Shown here: positions 1 through 9,127 of the stretch, piece after piece | Numbering within the stretch: the first letter of the stretch is position 1 | How the letters are laid out: every line of letters starts with the position of its first letter | Assembly (NCBI GenBank): GCA_945906815.1 | Contig: CAMDRT010000005.1 | Location: 62,001-126,000 of the forward strand | Source: Bordetella parapertussis | Lineage (GTDB): Bacteria > Pseudomonadota > Gammaproteobacteria > Burkholderiales > SG8-41 | Reading direction: 5' to 3' | Length of the DNA: 64,000 bases | The notes under the pieces: model-generated | What the model saw: only the letters and a program-made list of their open reading frames with translations | What the model was told of the DNA's origin: nothing | Databases searched by the model: none | Translations under genes and position numbers: made by a program

Positions 1-41
1 AGTCACGCCCACTTCCCTTGCCGCATCACGTTGATGGGCGC

Positions 42-163
42 ATGAGCTGCTGCAAGGCCACGCGTTATGAAACGACTGCTGATGATGGTGGCGGTAATGA
101 AATGCCGATAGAAGAGCTATTAGAAGATGGTGTTAGACGTCTGAAAAAAAGAGCCATGCAGTA
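42..163 (+). pseudogene. 5' part of the Sel1-repeat gene, in a different frame
   Basis: This frame is open from the left window edge to a TAG at 161-163 and has an ATG at 42. It ends in a helical, charged stretch (EELLEDGVRRLKK) that reads like the start of a Sel1-repeat helix. The run of seven A at 144-150 lies just before the stop. One extra A there would join this frame to the Sel1 gene that follows at 167, giving one protein of about 270 residues. I read it as the displaced N-terminal part of that gene. A sequencing error in the A run is equally possible, and the true start could lie left of the window. Confidence 0.45.
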
Positions 164-166
164 GCA

Positions 167-859
167 ATGGAAAATCTTAGGTTGGCGGCGGCACAAGGTA
201 GTGCAAGAGCGCAAAACAATCTTGGCATTATGTATGCTAACGGACGTGGTGTTGTGCAGGATTATGCTGAGGCAATGAAGTGGTACAAGTTGGCGGCGGC
301 ACAAGGGGCAGCACCTGCGCAATACAATCTTGCACTTATGTATGACAAGGGACGAGGTGTTGTGCAGGATTATGATGATGCAGTGAAATGGTACAAGTTG
401 GCGGCTTTGCAAGGCTATGTGGCTGCGCAACGCAAACTTGGCGCTATGTATTACGGCGGACATGGTGTTGCGCAGGATTATGCTGAGGCAGTGAACTGGT
501 GTAAGTTGGCGGCGGCACAAGGTGATGCATTTGCGCAAATCTGTCTTGGCGTTATGTATACCGACGGACAAGGTGTGACGCAGGATTATGCTAAGGCCGT
601 GAAGTGGCATGAGTGGGCGGCGGCACAAGGTGATGCACTTGCGCAATATTACCTCGGCATTATGCATGCCAACGGGCAAGGGGTTGTGCGGAATTATGTA
701 CGTGCACACATGTGGTATTACATGGCGGCGGTACAAGGCAACAAGGATGCAGAGAAAAAAAGAGCCACTGTTGCGGCAAAGATGACAGCGCAGCAAATAG
801 CGGAAGCACAAAATATGGCGCGTGAACGTCAAGCACGGAATTACAAGAATTGCGTTTGA
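167..859 (+). CDS. Sel1-like (SLR/TPR-type) repeat protein
   Basis: The 230-residue protein contains five near-perfect 36-residue Sel1-like repeats at about residues 6-41, 42-77, 78-113, 114-149 and 150-185. Each has the LAAAQG...AQ..LG.MY..G.GV.QDY..A..WY pattern. A diverged tail with a charged helix follows. Sel1 repeats form alpha-solenoid scaffolds for protein-protein contacts, so the partner cannot be named from sequence. The ATG at 167 is probably not the native start: the frame is open back to 137, and the upstream frame ending at 163 looks like its missing N-terminus, lost by a one-base change in an A7 run. No signal peptide is visible in this portion. Base composition is A+T-richer than most of the window, which suggests an acquired segment. 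Confidence 0.8.
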   Translation: MENLRLAAAQGSARAQNNLGIMYANGRGVVQDYAEAMKWYKLAAAQGAAPAQYNLALMYDKGRGVVQDYDDAVKWYKLAALQGYVAAQRKLGAMYYGGHGVAQDYAEAVNWCKLAAAQGDAFAQICLGVMYTDGQGVTQDYAKAVKWHEWAAAQGDALAQYYLGIMHANGQGVVRNYVRAHMWYYMAAVQGNKDAEKKRATVAAKMTAQQIAEAQNMARERQARNYKNCV

Positions 860-900
860 GGTTTATTGCGTGTGCGGAAATAATTTATTAAGCGTTGGCA

Positions 901-1590
901 ATGGCACTGGTTCATCAGACAAAAATGACAAAGAGACTACATCTACGTGAGTTGTTGAACTTCTACGACTACAGAGTTGCGACATCAAGAACTCATGCAT
1001 CGGCTGTCAATGCAGTTCTCGGCGAAGACTTAGCTATTGCGCTGCTTATCCACTACTTCAAAAGCGTAGGGCTTGAAGTCATTGTTGATGGGCCTTGCAC
1101 ACAGGGAACAGAAAAGGGTGTACGTTTGGACAAGTGGATTGTTGTCAAGAACGAGTCAGTCATCTATCAAGTCGAAATCAAAAATTGGAGCGCGCACTCA
1201 ATTGGCGGAGAGACAGTAGAGCCAGATGCCGATGAAAATTACATGCGTGAGTTCAGAGTAAAAAGATGGCGTCATCAGTTCAATGCAAAAACTGAAGTTC
1301 CATCACAAAAGGAGACACTCAAAGTCTTGACGAAGATGCGCGTCCCAGCACAATACTGCGGCCACACACATAAGGCATTGCTTTGCTTTTGGGAGCCTCT
1401 ACATCCAGATGGTGAGCCAGAGGCATTCTTCGAAGTGGACGTAGGAGAAAATGCCGGGGATTTTAAGAAGCTGAAGGTCTTCTCAATGTCTAACTATGTG
1501 TCGCAGTTACTGAAGTCAACAGAAATGCTTGAGGTTGAAATGCCTGCTGCAGACGCGAGGATTGATTGGTTGAAAAAAATATACAGCTAG
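901..1590 (+). CDS. PD-(D/E)XK-type nuclease-like protein
   Basis: This 229-residue protein is not one I recognise by name. It shows the core of the PD-(D/E)XK nuclease fold: a helix containing E42 (GEDLAIAL), then D77 (RLDKWI), then E92-x-K94 in YQVEIKNW. The spacing between D77 and the ExK motif is normal for restriction-endonuclease-like enzymes. The C-terminal half is rich in charged and aromatic residues and may bind DNA. An in-frame TTG at 895 is an alternative start. No strong ribosome binding site precedes either one. It sits 41 bases after the Sel1 gene on the same strand and shares its A+T-rich composition. No methyltransferase or helicase partner is beside it, so whether it restricts DNA, repairs it or does something else is open. 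Confidence 0.6.
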   Translation: MALVHQTKMTKRLHLRELLNFYDYRVATSRTHASAVNAVLGEDLAIALLIHYFKSVGLEVIVDGPCTQGTEKGVRLDKWIVVKNESVIYQVEIKNWSAHSIGGETVEPDADENYMREFRVKRWRHQFNAKTEVPSQKETLKVLTKMRVPAQYCGHTHKALLCFWEPLHPDGEPEAFFEVDVGENAGDFKKLKVFSMSNYVSQLLKSTEMLEVEMPAADARIDWLKKIYS

Positions 1591-1647
1591 CCCACAAACA
1601 CATGAGGCCCTGGGCAACGGGCACATCCTTAAACGACGAGGTCATTC

Positions 1648-2454
1648 ATGTACGGCGCCATCATTGGAGACATCGTGGGCTCCCCTTGGGAGTTCAAGCG
1701 CATCAAGCACACGACATTTGAGCTGTTCGGGGAACGCAATGGGGTAACCGACGACAGCATCCTCACAGTCGCGGTGGCGGATGCGCTGATGCACGACAAG
1801 GACGCGGCCGAGTCCCTGCGCTTTTGGGGCCGTCAGGTTCTGCCGAGTGAGCATGTCGGCGGTTATGGTATGAAATTTATCCAATGGCTGGCCGCGCCCA
1901 CCGTGCAGCCGCCTTACAACAGCTATGGCAACGGTGGCGCCATGCGCGTCTCCCCGGCCGGGTTTATGGCCCGCGATCTCGACGAATGTCTGACCATGGC
2001 CACCCGGGTCACCGAGGTGACGCACAACCACCCGGACGGCATGAAAGGCGCGCTGGCCACAGCGCACACAATCTGGCTGGCGCGGCAGGGCCTACCCATC
2101 AGCGAAATTCGCTCCGCGATCAGCGCTGCCTACAGCTACGATCTCACCCGCAGCGTGGCCACTATTCGCGCCGCGCACATCTACAACGAAACAGCACAGG
2201 GCTGCGTGCCCGAGGCCATCACCTGCGCGCTGGAGTCCGAAGATTTCGAGGGCGCCATTCGCAATGCGGTTTCTCTGGGGGGCGATGCCGATACCCTTGC
2301 AGCCATTGCCGGCGGCATCGCCGAGGCGTTGCATGGCATCCCCGGCGCCTTGGGCCAGCGGGCATGGCGCTATGTGCCGTCACCCATGCATGCAGTCATT
2401 ACCGATTGCTATGCGCACTACGGGAACATCCGGCACGAAGCTCGCCAACCATGA
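1648..2454 (+). CDS. ADP-ribosylglycohydrolase family protein (DraG-like)
   Basis: The 268-residue protein belongs to the ADP-ribosyl-dinitrogen reductase hydrolase family, whose members remove ADP-ribose from proteins, nucleic acids or small molecules using two magnesium ions. The metal-binding motifs are present: GDIVGSPWE at residues 7-15, TDD at 34-36 and GGDADT at 211-216, with GNGGAMR at 94-100. The length is normal for the single-domain family. A purine-rich ribosome binding site (ACGAGG) precedes the ATG. No nif or draT gene is in view, so a nitrogenase role is not supported. Its neighbours (nuclease-like, HNH and toxin-antitoxin genes) fit a stress or conflict setting, which is inference. 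G+C is higher than in the two genes to its left. Confidence 0.88.
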   Translation: MYGAIIGDIVGSPWEFKRIKHTTFELFGERNGVTDDSILTVAVADALMHDKDAAESLRFWGRQVLPSEHVGGYGMKFIQWLAAPTVQPPYNSYGNGGAMRVSPAGFMARDLDECLTMATRVTEVTHNHPDGMKGALATAHTIWLARQGLPISEIRSAISAAYSYDLTRSVATIRAAHIYNETAQGCVPEAITCALESEDFEGAIRNAVSLGGDADTLAAIAGGIAEALHGIPGALGQRAWRYVPSPMHAVITDCYAHYGNIRHEARQP

Positions 2455-2587
2455 TCCCCGCTATCGCTTCAGTGGCCTCATGATGTGTGCCGGGCAGACC
2501 GTCAGCAGCATATACCCCGCAGGCGCGCGCCCGATGACCTTTTGCGATGCTGCGACGCTCGCGCGCGTGTCCGCGTGCGCTGCCAGG

Positions 2588-3133
2588 TTAGATTGCACCA
2601 GCTTTGCTCCTGACAATGGATGCAAGCTTGTCAGCCTCGGTGAATAACTCGAGGACTTGCCGACGAAGCTCTTGCAGCTTTCTGTATTCAGGCAGGTGCT
2701 CCGGTATGGCGTCTTTGCCGCCATATTTCTTGAGATAACTATCGATAAGGCGCTCCCTCTTTCTGCGCGCCGCGCTATTCGAGTTCAGGCCCGCGAGGTA
2801 CACCCGCCAATCCTTGTTGCCTTTCTTGGAGTTGCACCGCTTGCAGCACGGAAGCAAGTTGCCCAGCCTGTGACCGTGACCGTGACCACTGAATATTTTG
2901 TCTTTGACCGTCGCGTGCACATGATCCCATGTCTCAGCTTCGCCACCGCAGTAGACACAGGCCAGATCAGCGTCTGGATCCTGTCCTAATGCACGGACGG
3001 CCTTTCTGACTTCGCACGGATCGAACGTGTCGCTGGGTGCAATGGAAGCAGCAAAAGCGTGGTTGATGGTCGTGGAGCGGTTTGCCACTATTGAATATGG
3101 CTTCAAATAGCGTCGAATATCGGTGAATCGCAT
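2588..3133 (-). CDS. HNH endonuclease
   Basis: The 181-residue protein has a zinc-stabilised HNH nuclease domain in its middle third. CVYCGG supplies the first zinc cysteine pair. WDHVHA supplies the catalytic histidine region. GNLLPCCKRCNSKKG carries the conserved asparagine and the second cysteine pair. The first 50 residues and the charged C-terminal 60 residues have no motif I recognise. Free-standing HNH proteins of this size are common in accessory regions and among mobile-element remnants, and no phage or intron genes are adjacent to decide its role. The ATG at 3133 follows a GGGGGA ribosome binding site. It lies 30 bases downstream of the BrnA-like antitoxin gene on the same strand and may be cotranscribed with it. 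Confidence 0.85.
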   Translation of the reverse strand: MRFTDIRRYLKPYSIVANRSTTINHAFAASIAPSDTFDPCEVRKAVRALGQDPDADLACVYCGGEAETWDHVHATVKDKIFSGHGHGHRLGNLLPCCKRCNSKKGNKDWRVYLAGLNSNSAARRKRERLIDSYLKKYGGKDAIPEHLPEYRKLQELRRQVLELFTEADKLASIVRSKAGAI

Positions 3134-3163
3134 ACGATCCCCCAGTGCAATCTAACGTCCGCG

Positions 3164-3430
3164 TTAACCGACGGGCGCAGTCTTTGCGCGTGTCCGCGTT
3201 GAATGCGCGGTTGAGCGTGTACTGGACTTCGCGAGTTTCAGCAAGCCACGTAGCGCGGCGTTAACGGATGCTTCGTTGGGGAATGCTTTTGATACGGCAG
3301 GGTCAATAACGACAACATTTGACTCCATCGCCATGCGGCGAGCGTATTTTCCCCGCACGATGGGCCTCAAGTCGCTGCGTTTGTATTCGGGACGGAGCCA
3401 GTCGTTCGCTTCTGATTTAATCTTCTTCAT
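3164..3430 (-). CDS. BrnA-like antitoxin of a BrnT/BrnA-type module
   Basis: This 88-residue protein begins MKKIKSEANDWLRPEYKRSD and ends in a basic, Ser/Thr/Arg-rich tail. From memory of the family, short proteins with this N-terminus and a central VVVIDP...FPNEASVNAALR segment are encoded directly behind BrnT-type toxins as their antitoxins. They bind the toxin and repress the operon promoter. The ATG at 3430 overlaps the last codons of the toxin frame, which ends at 3417, and this is the usual arrangement. The antitoxin frame is intact while the upstream toxin is broken, so this is now an orphan antitoxin. The frame is open upstream of 3430, but that part reads through the toxin gene out of phase and is not used. 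Confidence 0.72.
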   Translation of the reverse strand: MKKIKSEANDWLRPEYKRSDLRPIVRGKYARRMAMESNVVVIDPAVSKAFPNEASVNAALRGLLKLAKSSTRSTAHSTRTRAKTAPVG

Positions 3431-3686
3431 ATATTTGCCTTTCCGTGCGCGTCGCCAAGCGCGCGCTGATGATCCGAATCCGATTTCAGCGGTCAGCGTA
3501 GGAAACCGCAAGCACCCGTCCACGCGCGGAGACGCCGAAGGTGATGAATCGAAACTCTACTACCGAGTGCCCTAAGTCCCGCGCGGTGGCTGCGAGATCG
3601 TCTTTCAGCGCGGAAACGGCCTCCTCAAACGAAACGCCCAACGTAAATTGAACTCCCGAAACGCACTGTATCAGCAGCCTATGCAT
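3417..3686 (-). pseudogene. brnT: brnT-type toxin remnant with an in-frame TGA
   Basis: Reading from the ATG at 3686 gives GVSFEEAV...HSVVEFRFITFG...VSYADR, a stop (TGA at 3486-3488), then in the same frame NRIRIISARLATRTERQIYEED and TAA at 3417-3419. Both halves match the BrnT ribonuclease toxin family, and RIISAR.ATR.ER..YE is its conserved end. The TGA replaces what is normally a Gly or Asp codon. A second lesion is visible: FT runs straight into LGVSFEEA, so about 13 codons that normally carry the WD..K...N..KHG segment are missing. The two lesions together indicate a dead toxin and argue against a single sequencing error. The 3' end overlaps the antitoxin start. Confidence 0.75.
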
Positions 3687-3708
3687 GGGAATGTAACAGG
3701 GATGCAAC

Positions 3709-5130
<1,422 letters not shown>

Positions 5131-5281
5131 GGCGCTCCTCCGTTTTAAATGGAGTTAGACTACAGTTGAAGCATAAGCACTTGTTTTTAAGACTATTTTC
5201 ACGGCAGGCTGCGCGGCTTGTGCAAGCCGTCTGGCATCACGTCACCTTATGCCTTGCGTGACGCGCGGTCAATCGCGCGCC
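5131..5281. other. Intergenic gap between dppF-like gene and aspA
   Basis: This 151-base gap holds the aspA ribosome binding site at its left end and a short stem (CGGCTT at 5214-5219 with AAGCCG at 5224-5229) that lacks a T-tract. The stem could be a weak terminator or part of an aspA leader. I see no convincing promoter by eye. Confidence 0.3.
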
Positions 5282-6270
5282 TCAGCCTTTGTTTCCCCGC
5301 AGGTGGCAGGCGACGCTATGGCCGGGGCTGGATTCGGTGAGCGCGGGCGTTTGTTCCTTGCATAGAGGGAACTGGCGGATCGGGCAGCGCGTGTGGAAGT
5401 GGCAGCCGGAGGGCGGATGGATGGGATTGGGCACGTCGCCGTCGAGCGCTACGTGCGTACGCTGGTGTGTAGGGTCGGGGATAGGCACCGCGGACAGCAG
5501 TGCTTGCGTATAAGGGTGCAGTGGCGTGGTATAGAGTGCCTGCGCCGGGGCGATCTCGACAATGCGACCCAGGTACATCACCGCGACGCGGTTGCTGATG
5601 TGCTCGACCACCGACAGGTCGTGAGCGATGAACAAATAGGTGAGGCTGAACTTGCGCTGTAGGTCCTCGAGCAGGTTGATGACCTGCGCCTGGATCGATA
5701 CATCCAGCGCCGACACCGGCTCGTCGCACACGATCAGCTTCGGCGACACCGCAAGCGCGCGTGCGATGCCGATGCGCTGGCGCTGCCCGCCCGAGAATTC
5801 GTGAGGATAGCGGCGCATATAGTCCGGATTCAGCCCCACGGCTTCCAGTAACTGCGCGACCTTGTCCGCGAATTCACTGGCATTGCGGGCGAGTTTATGA
5901 ATCACCAGCGCCTCGCCGATGATGGCGCCGATGGTCATGCGCGGATTGAGCGATGCGAACGGATCCTGAAAGATGATCTGCATGTCGCGGCGCAGCCGCT
6001 GCAGCGCGCCGCGATCCAGCGCGGTGACATCCTTGCCCTCGAACCACACCTCGCCCGCGCTGGGCTCGATGAGTCTCAGGATGCAGCGCCCGGTGGTCGA
6101 CTTGCCGCACCCCGATTCACCCACCAATCCCAGCGTCTCGCCGCAGGCAAGGTCGAAGCTCACGCCGTCGACCGCATGCACGCGCTCCACTTCGCGCGCG
6201 AGGATGCCGCCCTTCACCGGGAAATGCTTGACCAGATTACGTACGCGCAGCAGCGGATCACCCATGGTAC

Positions 6271-6274
<4 letters not shown>
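5282..6274 (-). CDS. Peptide/opine-type ABC importer, ATP-binding protein (DppF/OppF-like)
   Basis: This is one of two ATPase subunits of a five-component importer. The 330-residue protein has Walker A (GESGCGKST, about residues 52-60), the ABC signature ([15 protein letters not shown]) and Walker B with the DEPVSALD D-loop. The C-terminal oligopeptide-transporter extension has a cysteine cluster (C-HFHTRCPI.....C), a feature of Dpp/Opp ATPases that in some members carries an iron-sulfur site. The ATG at 6274 overlaps the stop of the DppD-like gene by four bases (ATGA), which favours this start over a longer frame beginning at 6379. It is the last gene of the importer operon. The substrate cannot be read from the ATPase. 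Confidence 0.92.
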
Positions 6275-7248
<974 letters not shown>

Positions 7249-7250
7249 CC

Positions 7251-8192
7251 TCACATCACCTTGCGCGGATCGAGCGCATCGCGCAGCCCGTCACCGAGAT
7301 AGTTGATCGACAGCACGGTGAGAAAAATCAGCGTGCCGGGAAACAGCGCCCAATGCGGCGCCACGTCGAGGTGATCCTTGGCGTCGAACAGGATACGGCC
7401 CCAGGTGGGGATGTCGGGCGGAAAACCGAGACCGAGGAAAGATAACGTCGATTCCGCGATGATCGCCGCGGCGACGTCGATGGTTCCCGCCACGATTACC
7501 GGACCCAGCGAATTGGGCAGGATGTGGCGCACCACCAGCCGCCATGGCGAGGCGCCGAGCGCGCGCGCGGCTTCCACGAACTCCTTCTCGCGCAGCGACA
7601 GGAACTGCGCGCGCACCAGCCGCGCCACCGGCATCCAGCGGAAACCGCCGATGACGATGACGATGAGAATGAACACGCCGGCCTCGGGTCCGACCAGCGC
7701 CTTCACCGAATCGCGAAACAGATAGATGATGAGCAGCAGCAACGGCAGTTGCGGCAGCGACAGGAACAGATCAGTGAGCCACATCAACGCAGCATCGACG
7801 CTGCCGCGCGCGGTGCCGGCGATGGCGCCGATGATCACCCCGACCACGATCGCAATCAGCATCGCCGCGAGGCCGACCGCGACGGATATGCGTCCGCCGT
7901 ACAGCATGCGCGCGAAGATGTCCTGCCCCAGGTCGTCGGTGCCGAACGGATGCTGGAGCGAGGGTCTCTGCAGGCGTGCGCTGAAATCGATGTCGTTGAT
8001 CGGCACCTGCCACAGCCACGGGCCCACCAGCACTGCCGCGACGATCACCGCGAGTAGGAGTGCGCCCAAAAACGCCAGCTGGTGGCGGCGAAAGCGCCGC
8101 CACGCCTCGGCGCCCCAGCGCGTCTGCGGCTGTAGCGCCGCGCCACCTGAGAGCGCGTTAGCGGTAGGCGATGCGGGGGTCGAGCCAGCCAT
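7251..8192 (-). CDS. Peptide/opine-type ABC importer permease (DppC/OppC-like)
   Basis: The 313-residue inner-membrane permease has an N-terminal membrane segment ([19 protein letters not shown]), a periplasmic loop and the BPD_transp_1 domain. The EAA-type cytoplasmic loop reads [20 protein letters not shown] and contacts the ATPases. The C-terminus ends DALDPR, as is usual for DppC. Its start overlaps the end of the DppB-like gene by 35 bases, longer than the usual few-base coupling. The GTG or ATG choices inside the frame leave the first residues uncertain, since [17 protein letters not shown] is not conserved-looking. It forms a heterodimer with the DppB-like permease. Confidence 0.92.
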   Translation of the reverse strand: MAGSTPASPTANALSGGAALQPQTRWGAEAWRRFRRHQLAFLGALLLAVIVAAVLVGPWLWQVPINDIDFSARLQRPSLQHPFGTDDLGQDIFARMLYGGRISVAVGLAAMLIAIVVGVIIGAIAGTARGSVDAALMWLTDLFLSLPQLPLLLLIIYLFRDSVKALVGPEAGVFILIVIVIGGFRWMPVARLVRAQFLSLREKEFVEAARALGASPWRLVVRHILPNSLGPVIVAGTIDVAAAIIAESTLSFLGLGFPPDIPTWGRILFDAKDHLDVAPHWALFPGTLIFLTVLSINYLGDGLRDALDPRKVM

Positions 8193-9117
8193 AGAGGATG
8201 TCTGCCATCAGGTTGAAGAATATGACCAGGCACGCGAACACAAACGTCACTGCCATGATCACCGGCGTGTCGTTGGCGAGAATGGCGCTGATCAAGAGCG
8301 AGCCGATGCCCGGCACGCGGAAGATCTGCTCGGTGACGAGCGCCCCGCCGAAGACGCCTGGCATTTCCAGCGCGACCAGCGTCACCACCGGGATCAGCGC
8401 GTTGCGCAAGGCGTGCTTGACGATCACCACGCGCTCAGTCAGCCCCTTGGCGCGCGCGGTGGTGACGTAGTCGAGGCGGATCACGTCGAGCACCGCCGAC
8501 CGCACGAATCGCGTCCACGAGGCCGCCTGAGCCAGGCCCAGCACGGCAATTGGCATCAGCGACTGCTTGAAATGCACCCACCACCACGCCCATCCGGTTT
8601 CGGCCAGGTCGGCGCGGTAGACAAAGGGCAGCCAGTCGAGATGAATGCTGAACAGCAGGATGAACAGCAGGCCGGTGAAGAACGTGGGCAGCGAGAAACC
8701 CACGAAGGCCAGCGTATTGGCCATCTGGTCGAAGAGCGAATAGGGTCGCGTCGCCGCAAACACGCCTATGGGAATTGCGATCAGCAGCGCCAGGACCTGC
8801 GAGGCGCCGATGATGAAAAGCGTGACCTTAAGACGTTGCAGGACCAGCGTGTCGACGTCGATGCGGCTGGCGAACGAAAACCCCCAATCGCCCTTCAGCA
8901 TCGACCCGGCCCAGCGCACGTAGCGCACCATCACCGGGTCATCGAGGCCGAACTGCTTGCGCAGATTCGCGGCCACTTCGGCGGGGACGTTGGGGTTGCT
9001 CGCCAGTTCCTCGAACGGGTCCCCGGGCGCTAACGCAAGCACCGCGAACAGAATGACGCTGATGCCGATGAGGCTCGGGATAGCAATGAGCAGGCGGCGG
9101 ATGAGGTACTTGCCCAT
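8158..9117 (-). CDS. Peptide/opine-type ABC importer permease (DppB/OppB-like)
   Basis: The 319-residue permease starts MGKYLIRRLLIAIPSLIGIS, the standard DppB N-terminus with one membrane helix. A periplasmic region with GDPFEELASN and further helices carrying the BPD_transp_1 domain follow. The coupling loop reads DYVTTARAKGLTERVVIVKH. The end ([14 protein letters not shown]) matches the usual DP.I.Y terminus of the family. It lies ten bases after the substrate-binding protein gene and overlaps the next permease gene. It forms the translocation pore with the DppC-like protein. Confidence 0.93.
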   Translation of the reverse strand: MGKYLIRRLLIAIPSLIGISVILFAVLALAPGDPFEELASNPNVPAEVAANLRKQFGLDDPVMVRYVRWAGSMLKGDWGFSFASRIDVDTLVLQRLKVTLFIIGASQVLALLIAIPIGVFAATRPYSLFDQMANTLAFVGFSLPTFFTGLLFILLFSIHLDWLPFVYRADLAETGWAWWWVHFKQSLMPIAVLGLAQAASWTRFVRSAVLDVIRLDYVTTARAKGLTERVVIVKHALRNALIPVVTLVALEMPGVFGGALVTEQIFRVPGIGSLLISAILANDTPVIMAVTFVFACLVIFFNLMADILYGWLDPRIAYR

Positions 9118-9127
9118 TGCGCCGTCT

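Noticed and set aside
144..150. Programmed -1 frameshift in the A7 run
   Set aside because: The frame phase does not give a classical X_XXY_YYZ slip site and no stimulatory stem or Shine-Dalgarno was noted; mutation or sequencing error is simpler.
65..832. Long open frame on the minus strand opposite the Sel1 gene
   Set aside because: It mirrors the Sel1 36-residue periodicity codon by codon and has no ribosome binding site or family similarity; it is a shadow of the repeats.
3486..3488. TGA in brnT read as selenocysteine
   Set aside because: No SECIS-like stem or selenocysteine machinery is visible, BrnT is not a known selenoprotein, and the gene has a second deletion.
7726..9033. 435-codon plus-strand frame opposite the importer permeases
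   Set aside because: The minus strand encodes two clear permeases with family motifs; the plus frame shows only His/Asp/Gln-rich antisense bias.
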